NCBI GenBank assembly: GCA_038380435.1
Contig: JAWZYU010000018.1
Span: 47,293,251-47,357,250, forward strand
Source: Ryuthela nishihirai
Taxonomy: Eukaryota > Arthropoda > Arachnida > Araneae > Heptathelidae
DNA length: 64,000 bases
Direction of reading: 5' to 3'
Shown here in pieces: positions 10,797 to 22,401 of the stretch. The notes beneath the pieces were generated by a model that made no database searches, was not told the DNA's origin, and saw only the letters and a list, made by a program, of their open reading frames with translations. The position numbers and the translations under genes are program-made. Within the stretch, counting starts at the first letter, position 1; the number at the start of each line of letters is the position of its first letter.

Positions 10797-11140
10797 TTAT
10801 CTCTGAGTGGCACTCTTTTGAATCCAATGGGCACCACAAGGATCCTAAGGGAACAGAGATAGTTCGGAAAGGGAATACACTGAACAGCCATTAGGAGACA
10901 TATGGAAGCTTCTGTGAAAATCATTCAGCGTGTTCTGATACGTGGACAGGCTCTCCTTTACACGGACGCATTAACGTCCCATCCTATGGACCTCCTCCTT
11001 TCAAATCCAAACGGTGTGCCTTTACTCACTGAGGGCAGAGGGAAAGTTAATGGAGAAAATTCCCAAAGCAGGCACAGTTGGGACACGAATTGAGAAACTG
11101 CAGATTACGAGCCTAGCGAGCTGACGGTTGAACTAAATCA
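10797..11140 (-). repeat. Old SINE-A copy, near full length
   Basis: It begins 'ctctgagtggcactctttt', then 'caaggatcctaaggg', 'ccattaggagacatatgg', 'cattcagcgtgttctgata', 'aacgtcccatcctatgg', 'gcacagttgggacacgaatt' and 'cagattacgagcctagcgag'. These are the SINE-A blocks in minus order with many changes and small deletions. Confidence 0.75.
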
Positions 11141-11583
11141 CGATCCAATTGCTTGGAAAAATGAAATAGCCAATATTCTTTTGTTTCACCTTCACAACCA
11201 TCTGCATATTCAGTTATAGATTATATAATATTGCAAAGATTTCTTACAAACCTATCTATACAAACACGTAACTTTATACAAGGAGAGAAAGAAGAGAATG
11301 GAAGACTAATTCTTCTTCACCTGTCAATCTTAGTAGGTTAAGCTGATAGCTTGCAAAGCCAAAGAATACGTGTGATCCCTTAGCGGCTGTCTATATTACA
11401 CATACAGTACAAACAAAAATTTCAACAAGAAGCAGGGTACTTTATTAAATTTCAAGCTTTAAATTTCTTAAAGACTTTTCTTATGCAAAACTTTTGGTGA
11501 TTACTAGCCTAATTTGATAAATATGTCAATCCTGAATTGTAAACTTCCATATCTTTAAAACTTATTTGTATGCTAAATATATA
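11141..11583. other. AT-rich non-coding stretch before the RTE element
   Basis: Neither a gene nor a repeat family is recognised here. Confidence 0.5.
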
Positions 11584-14500
11584 TGCCTGGTGCCGACCAT
11601 TTATACCTACTAGACTGGACATGTTTATGGATTTGAGCTTGATTATTGATCCTGGACTTGCTGCACTGGTGGGCCTCTGTTGAGGGAGAGTCTGCCGCTG
11701 TGTTTTCTGTTTTCTTCTGGGTTGCCAGCTCTAAGTGAACAGAGGCATGGGATACCTTATATCAGCTGGTGGATAATCCTAATCAGAGGCCATCGCAGGT
11801 ACCTGAACCTCACTTAGCTAGTTGGGCATCGTCAAGCCTAAACTGGAGTAATGCGTCTCAGGCAGGCCACGTGGCTCTTGAAAAAGTCCACTTCAAAAGG
11901 TGGTGCCTGAAGTTCCTATCAGCATCGGTGACTTCAGCCTTTAGCGGAGGAGGAACGGGTCTTTGCCCCATGCCTGCGATCAGGGGGCTGTTTGATATTG
12001 TTGGCCCTACCAATCTCAATAAACCTGATTTCTTTAAAAATCCTACTAATCATTTTCTCTCTGCAGGAACGTGGAACGTGAGGACATTACATAGAGATTA
12101 TTCTCTTGATGTCCTCATGCAGGAATTCCAGAGCTATAACCTAGATATTCTAGGCTTGCAAGAGACCAGATGGACAGGTAAAGGTGAGATACTTAAAAAT
12201 AACTTTAAATTTCTCTTTACAGGGAGGGAGGATGGAAAGCATCAGCAAGGCGTTGGTCTGCTGCTCAGCAGACATGTTAGTGATGCTCTTCTAGGATATG
12301 AGTGCATTAATGAAAGGTTTCTTACAGCAAAATTTCAGACAAGCATTAAAGACTTGAATGTTATCTGCTGTTATGCCCCCACTGAGGATGCTGATGAGGA
12401 TGAGAAGGATAGGTTTCACGGACAACTTCAGGATATTTTGAATTCTGTCAAGAAAGGAGATATTACCCTTGTTCTTGGTGACTTCAATGCCAAAGTTGGT
12501 ACTGACTCTGATCTTTGGGGAGGGGTGATAGGCCCTTTTGGTATTGGTAGCTGCAATGGCAATGGACAACGTCTCCTACAGGTAAGTAAACTCAATGGTT
12601 TCAGAATAACTAACACATATTACAAACACCGCGACATACATAAATACACATGGGTTTCACCCGATGGGCTGCATAGGAATATGATTGATTATATATTAAT
12701 TAACAGCAAATGGGCTAGTTGTGTTAGAAATACCAGGGCATAAAGGAGAGCTGAAATTGGATCTGACCATTACCTTGTTAAAAGTGTCTTGCAACTTAAA
12801 CTTAAAAAGTGTTGTGCTAGAGTTAAAAAATTTACCTTTAATACTGAAGCTCTGAATGACCCAGTTATAGCTAAAGCTTACCATGATAGGTTACTTAGTC
12901 ATTATGACAGTCATGGTTTGCTTAATACTGAAGTTGAGGAAGAATGGGGCCATTTTAAACAGGCTTTTTTGGAAACTAACAGTACTCTTTTAGGAAAAAA
13001 GGAGCAGAGGAGGCAGAATTATTTAAGTGATAAGGCAATTGAGCTTATTTCAGAAAGAAGGAACTGCAGGAATGTCCTTAATCAGTACCCTACTAGTCCT
13101 AATAGAAAAGATTACAGAGAGCTTAATAAACGTGTAAAGGATCAGTTAGCTACTGATAAAAATCTTTGGCTTGATAGCTTGGCTGACAAAGCTGAGGCAG
13201 CAGTTAGGCAGCACAACAGCAGAGAGCTGTACCAGATAGTTAATGTTTTATGTGGTAGAAAACGGACAGGCATACAGGGATTGAAGGATAATCAAGGTAA
13301 GGTTATAGAAGGTGAGGATTCTCTCATGGCTAGGTGGGCTGAGCATTTCAGTGATGTTCTAAACAATGTGGTTAGTTCTACTCCCATTGTTTGTAATGAT
13401 GATAGATGCATTGGCAGCTTTAATGTTGGCCCTCTAACACAATCTGAAGTTAGTTTGGCTATCTCTAAACTGAAACTTCATAAATCCCCAGGGGTAGATG
13501 AAATTACTACAGAAATGCTCAGAGCTGGGAATGTTTTGGTTACCACTTGGATGACTGAAATTTTGAATAACGTTTATGATAAAGGCATGGTTCCTAAGGA
13601 TTTTACCCGAGCTATTATTATCCCTATTTTCAAAAAAGGTGATCGCAATTCTTGTGATAACTATAGGGGTATCAGCCTACTCTCTGTTCCAGGTAAAGTT
13701 TTTTCCATGATTGTGCTTAATAGAATTAAGAATCTGGTTGACAGGCAATTGGGTGATGAGCAATATGGATTCAGAAGTGGTAGGGGATGTGTAGATCAGA
13801 TATTTTCACTTAGGCAGATTCTTGAGAAATGTTTAGAGTTTCAGAAACCTTTGGTTGCTAGCTTTGTTGATTTCAAAAAGGCTTTCGACTCTGTTGATCG
13901 TCATAATTTGTGGTTGATTGTGAGATCATATGGTATACCAGACAAGTTAGTTAACATAATGAAAGCTCTCTATAATAACACTGAGTCATGTGTGAGAGTT
14001 GGTAAGTCTTGTAGCAATTGGTTTAGCATTACTTCTGGTGTTCGACAAGGGTGCATTTTGTCTCCTTTTCTCTTTAGTTTGGTTGTTGATTATGTTATGC
14101 GAAATTCACTTCGAGGGAAAGATTTTGGCCTTAAATGGGCTGGAGATACGAAACTTTCTGATTTAGATTATGCTGATGATTTAGCCTTTTGGCAAATGAT
14201 GTTGATGAGATGAACTCTTTCATTCGAGCTGTTGATGAGACTGGTAGTAGAGTAGGTTTGGTTATAAACAGAGAGAAAACTAAAGTGATGAAAATTGGTC
14301 AGGCAGGTTGTGATTCAGTTAATCTGAATGGTTGCAGTCTTGAGCAGGTGTCACAGTTTAATTATCTTGGGAGCTATGTAACTGATACTGGTGATGTGCG
14401 GCATGAGATTAACAGACGAATAGGTATTGCTGCCGGGACTTTTAAGAATCTATGGAGATTGTGGAGAAATAGGCGTATACACCTAAAGACTAAAATTAGA

Positions 14501-14975
14501 CTGTATAATAGTTTGGTTCTTTCTAGGGTTAGTTATGGTAGTGAAACTTGGACGCTGTGTAAACAAGATAACAGGAAACTAGATGCTTTTGATTCTAGAT
14601 GCTTACGCAGTATCTTGGGTATTAGGTGGTTTACCTTTGTTATTAATGATGAGGTTAGGCAAAGGAGTCTGCAACCTCCTTTAAGCAGCATATTGTGCAG
14701 AGAGAGACTCCGCTGGTTTGGCCATGTTGCCCGTATGGATAATTATAGATTGGCGAATAGGGTTATGAACAGTGTGCCTAGAGGCCTCAGAAGGAGGGGG
14801 AGGCCTAGGATGCGGTGGGCAGACAATGTCAAACAGGACCTTGTTAGAATTGGTGTGCAGTGGCCGGATGCAGCAGATGTAGCTCAGGACAGATATGCTT
14901 GGAGAATTAAACTGTGTGGTCTGGTTGGACCTCCGTAGCCCATGGCTGCTTGAGGATGAGGATGGAAATATATAC
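11584..14975 (+). mobile_element. RTE-clade LINE, copy 1 (nearly full length)
   Basis: A non-LTR retrotransposon with apurinic-like endonuclease and reverse transcriptase in one reading frame. The 5' region aligns with copies at 28413 and 40373 from 'tggtgccgaccatttatacc', but those extend about 60-100 bp further, so this copy is slightly 5' truncated. After the stop codon a short 3' UTR ('catggctgcttgagg') runs into a degenerate GATGAGGATG tail, the remnant of the (ATG)n tail seen at 17952 and 54738. Very short 3' UTRs with trinucleotide tails are typical of RTE elements. Confidence 0.9.
11769..14938 (+). pseudogene. RTE endonuclease-reverse transcriptase polyprotein, two lesions
   Basis: The coding region spans about 1056 codons. 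The endonuclease shows GTWNVRT (residue about 99), LQETRW with its catalytic Glu (about 130), LGDFNAK (about 236), IDYILI (about 306) and GSDH (about 332). The reverse transcriptase shows IIPIFKKGD, FRSGRG, motif A FVDFKKAFD (about 699), GVRQGCILSP (about 760) and motif C YADD (about 800). The C-terminal RTE domain has RLRWFGHVARM and RGRPRMRW. One TAA stop at 12741-12743 (TAT in copy 2) interrupts it without shifting frame, and one missing base in a C/T run near 14181 shifts the frame just after YADD. In other copies the frame is open further upstream; here a TGA near 11734 makes the ATG at 11769 the first usable start. It nicks target DNA and copies its own RNA (target-primed reverse transcription). 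Host annotation may name such loci 'craniofacial development protein 2-like'. Confidence 0.9.
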
Positions 14976-15284
14976 CGTTTATTAAAAAACTGGAAGAATT
15001 ATAAGGCACACTGGAGTTTTGAACTCTCTGGAATATATAGTATTGACACACACTACGTTGCAAAATTTTATTTGATATAAAACTCAATAGTAACGACTCC
15101 CATGAGATTTTACTCTTTCCCTCCCTCTTCATTTTGGGGGGAAGGCCAGAAAGAGGTTGACATAATTTGAATTAACCCAACATATTCCTTAGACCAGGAT
15201 TCCCCAAATTTTACATAGATGGAGACCAGGGGCGTAGCGAAGGGACTACAATTGGGGAGAGACGAAAATTTTCCAACTGGGAAT

Positions 15285-17971
15285 TATATATTAATTAACA
15301 GCAAATGGGCTAGTTCTGTTAGAAATACCAGGGCATATAGGGGAGCTGAAATTGGATCTGACCATTACCTTGTTAAAAGTGTCTTGCAACTTAAACTTAA
15401 AACGTGTTGTGCTAGGGTTAAAAAATTTGCTTTTAATACTGAAGCTCTGAAAGACCCAGTTATAGCCAAAGCTTACCATGATATGTTACTTAGTTATTAT
15501 GACAGTCATGATATGCTTACTACTGAAGTTGAGGAAGAATGGGATCATTTTAAACAGGCTTTTTTAGACACTAACAGTACTCTTTTAGGAAAAAAGGAGC
15601 AGAAGAGACAGAATTATCTGAGTGATAAGGCACTTGAGCTTATTTCGGAAAGAAAGAACTGCAGGAATGTCCTTAATCAATATCCTACTAGTCCTAATAG
15701 AAAGCATTACAGAGAACTTAATAAACGTGTAAAAGATCGGTTAGCTGCTGATAAGAAACTTTGGCTTGATGGTTTGGCTGACAAAGCCGAGGAAGCAGTT
15801 AGACAGCACAACAGCAGAGATCTGTACCAGATAGTTAATGTTTTGTGTGGTAGAAAACGGACAGGTGTACAGGGATTGAAGGATAAACAAGGTAAAGTTA
15901 TAGAAGGTGAGGATTCTGTCATGGCTAGGTGGGCTGAGCATTTCAGTGATGTTCTAAACAATGCGGTTAGTTCTATTCCCATTGTTTGCAATGATGATAG
16001 ATGCATTGGTGGCTTTAATGTTGGCCCTATAACACAATCTGAAGTTATTTTGGCTGTTTCTAAACTTAAACTTCATGAATCCCCAGGGGTAGATGAAATT
16101 ACTACGGAAATGCTTAGAGATGGAAATGTTTCGGTTACCACTTGGATGACTGAAATTCTGAATATCTTTTATGATAAAGGCATGGTTCCTAAGGATTTTA
16201 CCAGAGCTATTGTTATCCCTATTTTCAAACAAGGTGATCGCAGTTCTTGTGATAACTATAGGGGCATTAGCCTACTCTCTGTTCAAGGTAAAGTTCTTTC
16301 CATGATTGTGCTTAATAGAATTAAGAATCTGGTTGACAGGCAATTGCGTGATGAGCAATGTGGATTCAGAAGTGGTAGGGGATGTGTGGATCAGATATTT
16401 TCACTTAGGCAGATTCTTGAGAAATGTTTAGAGTTTCAGAAACCTTTGGTTGCTAGCTTTGTTGATTTCAAAAAGGCTTTCGACTCTGTTGATCGTCATA
16501 ATTTGTGGTTGATTGTGAAATCATATGGTATACCAGACAAGTTAGTTAACATAATTGGTTGGGTTGGGTTGTTTTACCTCTGAGCGGCACTTTTTTGCAC
16601 ACCATGGGCTAAATGGCCAGGTCACATGGACCCGAAGGCTCAGAGAAGGTTGGGGGAGGGGACCCACTGGAACAGATGTTGGGAGACAGATGGTAGCCTC
16701 CCGTCAAGGCCATCCAGCGTGTTCTTTATCGTGCCCAGGGTATGGCTCTCCCACACACGCGGCCACGGCTTAACGTCCCATCCGACGGACGGCGGCCTTT
16801 ACAAGCCCATCGGTGTCCCCTATTGACCGTGGGCAGGGCGGGGAATTTTTCGGAGATAAATCTCAACGCTGACCCAGCTGGGACTCGAACCTGGGAACTA
16901 CAGATTACGAGCCTGGCGCGCTACCGACTGAGCCACCCCCGCCCCAGTTAACATAATGAAAGCTCTCTATAATAACACTGAGTCGTGTGTGAGAGTTGGT
17001 AAGGCTTGTAGCAATTGGTTTAGCATTACTTCTGGTGTTCGACAAGGGTGCATTTTGTCTCCTTTTCTCTTTAGTTTGGTTATTGATTATGTTATGCGAA
17101 ATTCACTTCAAGGGAAAGATTTTGGCCTTAAATGGGCTGGAGATACGAAAATTTCTGATTTAGATTATGTTGATGATTTAGCCCTTTTGGCAAATGATGT
17201 TGATGAGATGAACTCTTTCATTCGAGCTGTTGATGAGACTGGTAGTAGAGTAGGTTTGGTTATAAACAGAGAGAAAACTAAAGTGATGAAAATTGGTCAG
17301 GTAGACTGTGATTCAGTTAATCTGAATGGTTGCAGTCTTGAGCAGGTGTCACAGTTTAATTATCTTGGGAGCTATGTAACAGATAATGGTGATGTGCGAC
17401 ATGAGATTAACAGACGAATAGGGATTGCTGCAGGGACGTTTAAGAATCTATGGAGAGTGTGGAGAAATAGGCATATACACCTAAAGAGTAAAATTAGACT
17501 GTATAATAGTTTGGTCCTTTCTAGGGTTAGTTATGGTAGTGAAACCTGGACACTTTGTGAACAAGATAACAGGAAACTAGATGCTTTTGAGTCCAGATGC
17601 TTACGCAGTATCTTGGGCATTAGGTGGTTCAACTTTGTAACTAATGATGAGGTTAGGCAAAGGAGTTTGCAACCTCCTTTAAGCAGCATATTTTGCAGAG
17701 AGAGACTCCGTTGGTTTGGCCATGTTGCCCGTATGAATAATTATAGATTGGCGAATAGGGTTATGAACAGTGTGCCTAAAGGCCTCAGAAAGAAGGGGAG
17801 ACCTAGGATGCGGTGGGCAGACAATGTCAAACAGGACCTTGTTAGAATTGGTGTGCAGTGGCCAGATGCAGTAGATGTAGCTCAGGATAGACTTGCTTGG
17901 AGAACTAAATTGCACGGTCTGGTTGGACCTCCGTAGACCATGGCTGCTTGAGGATGATGATGATGATGAAA
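15285..17971 (+). mobile_element. RTE-clade LINE, copy 2 (5' truncated, SINE-interrupted)
   Basis: Starts at the end of the endonuclease domain ('tatattaattaacag') and runs through the reverse transcriptase and C-terminal domain to the stop at 17934-17936, then 'catggctgcttgagg' and (GAT)n. Coding blocks 15285-16555 and 16958-17936 become continuous in frame if the SINE and one TSD copy are removed, so the SINE is the main break. Motif C is YVDD rather than YADD. A flanking duplication is plausible: 'aaaattttccaactgggaat' (15265-15284) against 'aaaattttgccaattaaggg' (17973). Confidence 0.9.
16556..16945 (-). repeat. SINE-A inserted in RTE copy 2, 12-bp TSD
   Basis: A young, full-length minus-strand SINE-A. 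The insertion duplicated 'agttaacataat' (16544-16555 and 16946-16957), which is coding sequence of the reverse transcriptase (LVNIM). In plus orientation it begins with the tail complement 'ggttgggttgggttgtttta' and ends with the head complement 'gagccacccccgcccc'. The exact TSD in a region whose empty site is known from copy 1 (13950) makes this the cleanest definition of the element's ends in the window. Confidence 0.96.
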
Positions 17972-18100
17972 TAAAATTTTGCCAATTAAGGGAATAAGTA
18001 TTTTATATAAATTTAACTATTTCCATGTCAGGGTTTAGTTATTGTATTTAGTTATGTAGCCAGGATTTAGTTCCGTTATGGGAGAGGGGGTAACTACTCC

Positions 18101-18935
18101 AAATTTTGCCAACTCGCCACAATGTTAGAGAAAAAAATATCAAAATTTTTATAACTCACCTGAACTTTACGAAGTCCCTTCGAATTTTGCCAACTCCTCC
18201 TCAAGATTTTACCAAATTATCTCGATTTTCCAACTCCTCAAGGTTTTGCCAAGTTGTTTCGATTTTGCGAACTCTCCTTAATTTCACAAAAACAATTCCA
18301 GTTTTCACATGTCACCTTCGAAGCCAAGTGGTTTCGAATTTTGTCAACTGCCGTAGATTTTGTCAACTCGCCATAATTTTATCCAAAAAAAAATCCCAAC
18401 TTTTACTTCTCACCTGAACTTTACCAAGTTACTTCGAATTTTGCCAACAATTCAAGACTTTGCTAAGATTTTGACAAGTTATCTCAATTTTGCCAACTTT
18501 CACGAAAACAATCCCAATTTTCACAACTCATCTGTATTTTACCAATTGGCTTCGAATTTTGCCAGATCCCTTAGAATTTACCACGTTGCCTCGATTTTTG
18601 CCAAGTTGCCATAATTTTGCTAACTCTCCTAGATTTTACCAACTCTCTTAGATTTTTCCAACTCTCTTAGATTTTGCCAAGTTGCCTCGATTTGCAAACT
18701 TCCCTAGATTATACCAAGTTGCCTTGATTTTGCAAACTTCCCTAGATTATACCACGTTGCCTCGATTTTGCCAACTAGTCATAATTTTGCAAAAAAAAAA
18801 TCCTAATTTTTATATTTCACCTGAATTTTACCAATTTACTTCGAATTTTATCAACTTCCTTTGATTTTTTCAAGTTGCCCCGATTTCGGCAACTACCCAA
18901 GATTTTGTCAACTCTCTTTAATTTCACAAAAACGT
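18101..18935. repeat. ATTTTGCCAA(CT/GTT) imperfect minisatellite
   Basis: About 830 bp of irregular tandem units of roughly 20-30 bp built on '(c)gattttgccaa' followed by 'ctcnnn' or 'gttgcct'. Example words are 'ccaactctcttagatttt' and 'ccaagttgcctcgatttt'. ORFs across it translate to FTK/LPT/ILP-type repeats and are not genes. It lies within the hAT-like element ending at 18979. Confidence 0.85.
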
Positions 18936-19122
18936 TCATACTGTTACAAATATACCAAAAAAACCATAGCTAGGCCCCTGATAGACACCATTTCTTTTCA
19001 GTACCTTGTATTACGGGCCAAAAATATAGAAGGTATATAAAAAAATGCTAAAAACGAATAAATTTTAAATCTTTATTTACAACAATTAATCACTTATTAA
19101 GTGAACTTTATATTTTTTATTG

Positions 19123-19290
19123 AATGTTAAATTGTGGTTCTATGTGCGAGAGAGTCATACCCTGTGCACGTTTAATGAATACGCTGGAGGGCCTTGGCAG
19201 AAGGCTATGATGTATCTTCTAATAGCTGTCGAGTGAGTCCCTTTCCCCCATCTTTCAGCGGTCGGGTTCCTTGTGACCTAGATGCCCTAG
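19123..19290 (+). repeat. SINE-A body fragment, old
   Basis: 'cataccctgtgcacgttta', 'atacgctggagggccttgg', 'cttctaatagctgtcgagtg' and 'ggttccttgtgacctag' follow the plus order of SINE-A body blocks. The tRNA head and tail are missing. Confidence 0.75.
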
Positions 19291-20208
19291 ATCAATAGAT
19301 ATAATTTTTGATATACCTCGTTAGTTTCGCAAATGGTTTAAGTATTTCCGAATTTGACGGGGAAAGAAATATTATGGGGCAAACGTTTTGCTCTATTTTA
19401 CGATGAAAGGAAGCTCTATACTGAACCTGATGGTCTAGCTTTTATCGTTTAGGAGCAAAGAAATTCAACTCAGTTTACTCTCTTTTTCGTTGATACTAGC
19501 AGTTTCTCACATAAGGTAAAGTTCTTGCAATGTTCTTGATATTTAGGTGGATGAGTGCATAAGTGGAAACACAAACTCTCTTCTCTGTATATAAGAATAC
19601 ATTTTAAAATAATTTTTGAGACAGAAGTCGTTTAAGTGTCAAAATGGCATTGTTTTAGGTTCTTTGGCTTGGAATGCATTTTGAGAATGTCTTGAACGTA
19701 TATCAGATCATCTTTTACTGAAGTATTAAAAAAAACCATTTTTTATAGAAACATCTCCCACAGCACAAATATTTCTGATTTATGAATCATGTGAATCACC
19801 ATTTAATTATTAAAGTTCGTTTTTCACACTTAGTTGAAATAATAAATCGTATTTCTTTATAAGAGAAACTGCACTTATACTGCATATTTCCAAAAGTTAC
19901 CTCTCCCATGTTTGTTCAATAGGCGCCTACATTTAAAACTCCCTAACTTTGAAAATAAGTTCTTTACAGGGAATCAGATTTGAAGATATCATTTAAATCT
20001 TTCTGATTTACGATTTTCAATAATGTTCGTTTAATACTCAAAGTGTTATTAAGAGTGGAACCTTTAAAACTTGAATCTGTTGTTATGCTCGTCTTACAAT
20101 AATTTTCTTCAAAACTGGTGAAAACAAATAGAATCATTACAGAAACTTCCAAATATACATTTATTTTAATAAACAATTTGAATTTATAGTCATTATTTGC
20201 ATTTAATC
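19291..20208. other. AT-rich non-coding stretch, nothing recognised
   Basis: A 70-codon minus ORF at 19964-20176 has no recognisable motif; nothing else is seen. Confidence 0.5.
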
Positions 20209-20219
20209 AGCTTTTGCGG

Positions 20220-20598
20220 GTATGGTTGTTGTTTTACGTCTGAGTGGCACTTTTTTGCCCACCGTGGGCTAAATGGCCAGGCCACATGGACCCCGAAAGC
20301 TCAGAGAAGATTGGGGGAGGGGACACAGTGTAACAGCTGTTGGATACAGATGGTAGCATCCCGTCAAGGCCATCCAGCGTGTTCTTTAACGTGCACAGAG
20401 TATAGTTCTCCCACACACGGACCACATCTTAACATCCCATCCGACGTATGGCGGCCTTTCCAAGACCATCGGTGTCTCCTACTGACCGTGGGCAAGGCGA
20501 GGAATTTTTCGGAGATAAATCTCAACGCTGACCCAGCTGGGACACGAACCTAGGAACTACAGATTACGAGCCTGGCGCGCTACCGACTGAGTCACCCC
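20220..20598 (-). repeat. SINE-A, full length, 11-12 bp TSD
   Basis: Minus-strand copy from 'gttgttgttttacgtctgag' to 'gactgagtcacccc'. The duplication 'agcttttgcgg' lies at 20209-20219 and 20599-20609 (a further C matches on the left). The tRNA-like head is at the right side: B-box complement 'gggacacgaacctaggaact' and A-box complement 'ccgactgagtca'. Confidence 0.92.
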
Positions 20599-20609
20599 AG
20601 CTTTTGCGG

Positions 20610-21177
20610 AAAGGTCTGAAGTCTACCAGACTTGCTGTTGAAGGTTTCAGTACACGTAACTCTAAATATTGAATAATTATTGTTGAAAATCGTGATTTAG
20701 GAATATCTCACGTAAGCTTTAATTTACCTGCAGTAGCATTTCCCCTTAAAATGTCCATTTTCGAAGTGAGGAAGCTTTGAATGCGATTCTCGATTTACGA
20801 ACTTATACATTCGTAATATAGAGCATTTCTGTATCTTTCATTAAATATTTGTTCTGACTTAGGTTGAAATCAATACACTATACTGCAATTAAATCATATT
20901 CGAAATATACAAATAACTCATTAACTTTATTAAAATTTAACTGTTTCAGTGTAATTCACAAGAAATACCTATATACACTACGACAGAAGTTTTTAAACTG
21001 TGTTTCACCTCTAAGTTTTCAGATTTTCCCAGTTTCTCTCTCTTATATCTTGCTGTGGGTATGGTGAAAGACTAGAGAGAAAAAAACTAGGTGATGCAAC
21101 ACTTGTTCAACGTGGTTATATTTAGAGAATATTTCCAGCATCCAAGAGAAATATTAAACTGAGTTAATGGATTCATT
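20610..21177. other. AT-rich non-coding stretch, nothing recognised
   Basis: The reading frames here are short and lack familiar motifs, and no repeat family was matched. Confidence 0.5.
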
Positions 21178-21187
21178 ACTTCATCGA

Positions 21188-21574
21188 CTGGGGCGGGGGT
21201 GGGTCAGTCGGTAGCGTGCCAGGCTCGTAATCTGCAGTTCCCAGGTTCGAGTCCCAGCTGGGTCAGCGTGGAGATTTATCTCCGCAAAATTCCCCGCCCT
21301 GCCCACGGTCAGTAGGGGACACCGATGGGCTTGTAAAGGCCGCCGTCCGTCGGATGGGACGTTAAGTCGTGGCCTCGTGTGCGGGAGAGACATACCCTGC
21401 GCACGTTAAAGAACACGCTGGATGGCCTTGACGGGAAGCTACCATCTGTCTCCCAACAGCTGTTCCAGTGGGTCCCCCTCCCAACCTTCTCTGAGCCTTC
21501 GGGGTCCATGTAACTTAGCCATTTAGCCCATGGTGTGCAAAAACGTGCCACTCATAGGTAAAACAACCCAACAA
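21188..21574 (+). repeat. SINE-A, full length, 10-bp TSD
   Basis: Plus-strand copy from 'ctggggcgggggtggg' to 'aaacaacccaaca'. The duplication 'acttcatcga' is at 21178-21187 and 21575-21584. The A box has one change (TGGGTCAGTCGG); the B box GGTTCGAGTCC is intact. Confidence 0.93.
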
Positions 21575-21584
21575 CTTCATCGAG

Positions 21585-22389
21585 AAATATGTATCAATTA
21601 CCATAAGCAAAGGAACATATATTTGAGATCATTTTTCGAGAAAATTTTTATTTCGATTTATTATCATTTGGCTTACATATCTTACTGAAGTTTAAGGAAA
21701 TAAACTTTTAAGCATGGGCGTTCACCAGAGGAAAACGAAATATAAGATTTCCAAGAGAAAAATTCAAATATAAGAATTTTGCTGGGGAAAAACTAAACAT
21801 ACAGGTTCAGAGACAAAAAATAAATGTATCGGTTCCGTGCTTTCAGAAAGTCTGAAAACTTTTGCTTAATATTTCTTGCAAGACTATAATTTACGCTATT
21901 TAATTTTGATATTTTTTCACACTATCTTACTAATTCAGAATAATATTTCGCTGGAAGTTCGCAAATGAAGCAACTTTATAAAATTACGGTTTTACCTGTC
22001 ACTCTCAGTATTACTGCATTCTATTAAAAATAAGTACTTCAGAGAGTGAAACATTTCCTTGTCAAATGTTCAGCACAGCGCATAATTTGCGTCAAGAAAT
22101 TTGGATTTTTCGCCATTGTTTCAGAATAAGTTAGCATATTATTAATACTTTCTCAGTTTAAGTTTTTTGTTTAGCATTAAAGTAGTCAATTAATTTAAGG
22201 CATTATCTGGATACTTGCTAAAATGTTTGCAAAAGAACAAACTATATTGTCAGAACCTTTGTACTAAAAAGCCCATGAATAATCGTCAAAACAACAAAAA
22301 CAAAAGTTAACAGCCTTGATTACGAAACCGAGGAATAATTTATTTAATCTTACTTGTTTAGGTTTTCTGCAACTCTTGCGAATCATACT
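21585..22389. other. AT-rich non-coding stretch, nothing recognised
   Basis: Searched by eye on both strands between two young SINEs; only low-complexity AT sequence was noticed. Confidence 0.5.
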
Positions 22390-22401
22390 TATTATCTAAT
22401 G

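Larger units (their letters stand above)
15227..18979. mobile_element. hAT-like element ends enclosing an RTE insertion and a minisatellite
   Basis: The left end CAGGGGCGTAGCGAAGG (15227) and the complement of the right end, CAGGGGCCTAGCTATGG (18979), form a TIR. The flanks 'atggagac' and 'atagacac' agree at 6 of 8 positions, fitting a decayed 8-bp TSD. Inside lie RTE copy 2 and an ATTTTGCCAA-rich tandem array. A second left-end-like sequence ('gtagccaggatttagttccg', 18056) precedes the array, so there may be two overlapping copies of the family, one starting at 15227 and one near 18050. No transposase is seen. Confidence 0.5.

Noticed and set aside
12067..12743. A host endonuclease gene of the 'craniofacial development protein 2-like' type.
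   Set aside because: It is continuous with the RTE reverse transcriptase and present in several copies in the window.
18106..18864. Series of plus-strand ORFs encoding FTK/LPT-rich peptides.
   Set aside because: They follow the ATTTTGCCAA minisatellite; the peptide periodicity is a by-product of the DNA repeat.
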